A DNA stretch of 64,000 nucleotides from Desulfuromusa kysingii (GTDB lineage: Bacteria; Desulfobacterota; Desulfuromonadia; Desulfuromonadales; Geopsychrobacteraceae), in the NCBI RefSeq assembly GCF_900107645.1, contig NZ_FNQN01000013.1:1-64000 (forward strand). The letters run 5' to 3'. This document shows positions 62,419 to 64,000 of this stretch, piece by piece (positions within the stretch are counted from its first letter, which is position 1; every line of letters begins with the position of its first letter). The translations under genes and the position numbers were made by a program. The notes beneath the pieces were generated by a model that saw only the letters and a program-made list of their open reading frames with translations, did no database searches and was not told the origin of the DNA.

Positions 62419-63096
62419 TCACGCCTTAAGTTTCCCTTCAGCTTTTGCCAACGCGGCAAAGATTTTCTCCCGATTCTCTTCATTGTCCAAGGTTTTCCGG
62501 AACTCAGGGTCTTGAAGGACAAATCCTAGACGGGAGATGAGGTGCAGATGCGAACGCAGGTCGGGGGCAATCACCAGAAGTAAAACTTTGACCAACTGTC
62601 CGTCGAAAGAGAAGAAATCGACTGGTTGATCAAGAAAACAGAGGGTAATCTTAGCTCGTTGTGCATTCAGCAAGTTGGGATTACGTGGATGAGGAATCGC
62701 AACTCCATGACCAATAGCGGTTGATGCCAGCTCTTCCCGAGCCCGCAGAAACTCCAACAGAGCACCGCGATCGACATCTTCGGTCAACCGCAGATGGTTG
62801 ACAGCATCTGTCAGCACCTCCTCGCGGGTGCGCCCTTCAATCCGGTAAAAGACCCCACCGCTCTCCAGTGCAGAACTGATACTTGGCAACGGCAACAGTT
62901 CTGTGTCCTGCGGCAGAGACACATTAACCAGTTCCCCTCTCCTTTGCGAGGTTGCCCACTCAAGAAGTTCGGTCCGGCTAAAACGGTAACAACCACTGAT
63001 CTTGTAAGCGGGGAGAGTCCCTTGCTTGATCCAGCGATAGATTGATTTCTGCGACACAGACAACAATTGCGCTGCATCATTAACCGATAAGTTCAT
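62419..63096 (-). CDS. Excisionase-type HTH fused to PTS EIIA (PtsN/fructose type)
   Basis: 225 aa; AAGGTGAG upstream. Residues 1-55 form an excisionase/MerR-like winged HTH (LSVNDAAQLLSVSQKSIYRW, WIKQGTLPAYKISGCYRFSR). Residues ~75-220 form an EIIA domain with the active-site His in GHGVAIPHPRNPN, as in EIIA-Ntr and EIIA-Fru. The union of a DNA-binding domain and a phosphate-accepting EIIA domain implies a regulator switched by HPr/NPr phosphorylation. It leads the Ehr-type operon, so operon control or autoregulation is likely; related bacteria may use it for signalling through PTS-Ntr. The EIIC and HPr genes are not in the window. Confidence 0.9.
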   Translation of the reverse strand: MNLSVNDAAQLLSVSQKSIYRWIKQGTLPAYKISGCYRFSRTELLEWATSQRRGELVNVSLPQDTELLPLPSISSALESGGVFYRIEGRTREEVLTDAVNHLRLTEDVDRGALLEFLRAREELASTAIGHGVAIPHPRNPNLLNAQRAKITLCFLDQPVDFFSFDGQLVKVLLLVIAPDLRSHLHLISRLGFVLQDPEFRKTLDNEENREKIFAALAKAEGKLKA

Positions 63097-63420
63097 CTGC
63101 TCACCTTATGACAAATCAGCCCTTATATGGACAATGGTGGACAATGCTCCTGTGAGATTGGTGTTGTCAAGTTCAAAACCACCACGCATTTGGATTTTAA
63201 TCCTTCGCTATCAGCACCAAAGCAACGGTGTCACTTCGAAGCCCCAGTGTCAGTTTCCTTGCAACACCTGAGGGTTCTACGAATCTCCATGGATTGAGTG
63301 CAAAAAGTCCTCATGCGTCTATCTGCACTCAAGCGGACAGAAGAGAGAACATTTGCAGCATTGCTTCCACCACCACCTGTGTTAAAATTCTGAATATCAG
63401 ACCAAGGAGATTTAATAGCG
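63097..63420. other. Divergent intergenic region, Ehr operon and carbonic anhydrase
   Basis: 324 bases with the direct repeats described separately. AAGGAG, 11 nt ahead of the carbonic anhydrase ATG, is the likely ribosome site. No other gene or RNA is evident; short frames overlap both strands without support. Confidence 0.5.
63128..63146 (-). promoter_or_regulatory. Direct repeats upstream of the HTH-EIIA gene
   Basis: TGGACAATG occurs twice (63128-63136 and 63138-63146), 10 nt apart, about one helical turn, 32-50 nt upstream of the HTH-EIIA start. Excisionase-type proteins often bind such in-phase direct repeats, so this may be its own operator. Beyond it lies TTGACA on the minus strand (63164-63169), a -35-like hexamer without a good -10 at normal spacing. 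Confidence 0.45.
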
Positions 63421-64000
63421 ATGGCAGACGTCACTAAGTTCTTATCTGGAATCGAAAATTTTCAACAACAGCACTTCGGTGAAAACAAGGAACTGGCCAC
63501 GTCTCTGGTCAAGGGACAAACGCCTCAGGCCCTGCTGATCGGTTGTTGTGACTCCAGAGTCGATCCAGCGGTATTAATGGACTGTGACCTTGGCGATCTC
63601 TTTATCCTCAGAAATATCGCTAATCTGGTCCCCCCTTACTTGAAGAATGATGACTACCATGGTGTCAGCTCCTCTCTAGAGTATGCAGTTTGCTACCTTG
63701 AAGTCTCCGATATCATTATCCTTGGACATTCAGAATGTGGCGGGATTGAAGCCCTAATGGGAACGGCTGATGGAGAAAAAGCTGGTGAGTTCATTGGCAA
63801 GTGGGTCAGCATTGCAGCTTCAGCCCGGGACAAAGTCTTGCAAACGATGCCAGACGCAACTCCAGCCAAGCAAGCACAGTGCTGTGAACGAGAAGCTATC
63901 CTGGTATCACTGAAAAACCTGATGACCTTTCCCTGGATCAAAGACCGGGTCTCCAAAGGAAAACTAAGCCTCCACGGCTGGTACTATAATATCAGCACCG
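63421..64000 (+). CDS. Beta-carbonic anhydrase (C-terminus beyond the window)
   Basis: Partial, 193 residues visible before the right edge. Zinc ligands of beta-class enzymes are present: Cys and Asp/Arg in LLIGCCDSRVDPAV, and His and Cys in IILGHSECGGIEAL. The typical fold continues with LSLHGWYYNI at the edge. It interconverts CO2 and bicarbonate. It is divergent from the Ehr-type operon; a functional link through bicarbonate or pH is conceivable but not shown. Confidence 0.93.
   Translation, partial: MADVTKFLSGIENFQQQHFGENKELATSLVKGQTPQALLIGCCDSRVDPAVLMDCDLGDLFILRNIANLVPPYLKNDDYHGVSSSLEYAVCYLEVSDIIILGHSECGGIEALMGTADGEKAGEFIGKWVSIAASARDKVLQTMPDATPAKQAQCCEREAILVSLKNLMTFPWIKDRVSKGKLSLHGWYYNIST

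Noticed and set aside
63231-63434. 67-codon minus-strand frame near carbonic anhydrase
   Set aside because: Overlaps the ribosome site and start of the carbonic anhydrase and has no coding signal.
1-64000. tRNA, rRNA, CRISPR arrays, insertion sequences or prophage
   Set aside because: None seen by eye; no direct-repeat array or transposase-like protein was found. A dedicated search (tRNAscan, CRISPR and IS profile search) could still find a weak case.

Overview
The window reads as a chromosomal segment of a Gram-negative, largely anaerobic bacterium. The gene content (an Ehr-type energy-converting complex, a Tat-exported molybdoenzyme, outer-membrane efflux lipoprotein, signal peptidase II, RND pump) fits the Desulfuromonadia (Desulfuromonas/Desulfuromusa/Pelobacter/Geobacter relatives). 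That placement is an inference from gene families; no rRNA or tRNA gene was found to test it. The segment looks mostly like core chromosome: no complete insertion sequence, prophage or CRISPR array was seen.

Layout. 1-1.2 kb: proline catabolism (end of P5C dehydrogenase, then proline dehydrogenase). 1.2-2.1 kb: no intact gene, with coding-like fragments of a decayed minus-strand gene. 2.1-3.4 kb: PAS-LuxR regulator, followed by a 13-bp perfect palindrome. 4.0-6.8 kb: Tat-exported molybdopterin oxidoreductase and its four-cluster ferredoxin subunit. 7.2-13.0 kb: tripartite RND efflux operon. 13.1-20.7 kb: DUF2867 epimerase, DUF1499 lipoprotein, phasin-like protein and UbiB-type kinase, FAD oxidoreductase, class II photolyase and YbgA-like protein. 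20.9-27.2 kb: HhH-GPD glycosylase, ElyC-like protein, ileS-lspA-YigZ, an entericidin-like small lipoprotein and a DUF309 protein. 27.2-31.3 kb (minus): CGGC protein, TVP38 protein, cardiolipin synthase, threonine dehydratase. 31.5-34.7 kb: an orphan Pycsar-effector-like membrane protein, rsmE, an EamA transporter, rsgA. 34.8-36.9 kb: solute-binding/PAS/GGDEF sensor. 36.9-42.1 kb (minus): compact cluster with NAD salvage genes (pncB and nicotinamidase), folA, a Gate-domain membrane protein and a PPOX protein. 42.2-44.9 kb: outer-membrane protein divergent from a two-component system. 44.9-47.6 kb: azoreductase, deoxyribosyltransferase, cytochrome c'-like protein and a small secreted protein. 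47.9-49.6 kb: GntR regulator and 2-methylisocitrate lyase. 49.9-52.9 kb (minus): HAD protein, RRM protein, rbgA, aroC. 53.1-63.1 kb (minus): an eight-gene operon for a complex I/group 4 hydrogenase-like membrane complex, led by an unusual HTH-EIIA regulator. 63.4 kb to the edge: start of a beta-carbonic anhydrase.

The most interesting locus is 53.1-63.1 kb. It encodes three antiporter-like proton-channel subunits, a NuoH-like and a HyfE-like subunit, a fused NuoC/NuoD-like large subunit and a NuoB-like small subunit. The large subunit has lost all four cysteines that bind the NiFe centre in hydrogenases, while the small subunit keeps the ligands of the proximal 4Fe-4S cluster and carries an extra N-terminal cluster motif. 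This matches the energy-converting hydrogenase-related (Ehr) complexes, whose substrate is not established. The first gene of the operon joins an excisionase-type DNA-binding domain to a PTS EIIA domain, and two 9-bp direct repeats one helical turn apart lie just upstream of it. This suggests, but does not prove, control by a phosphotransferase signal.
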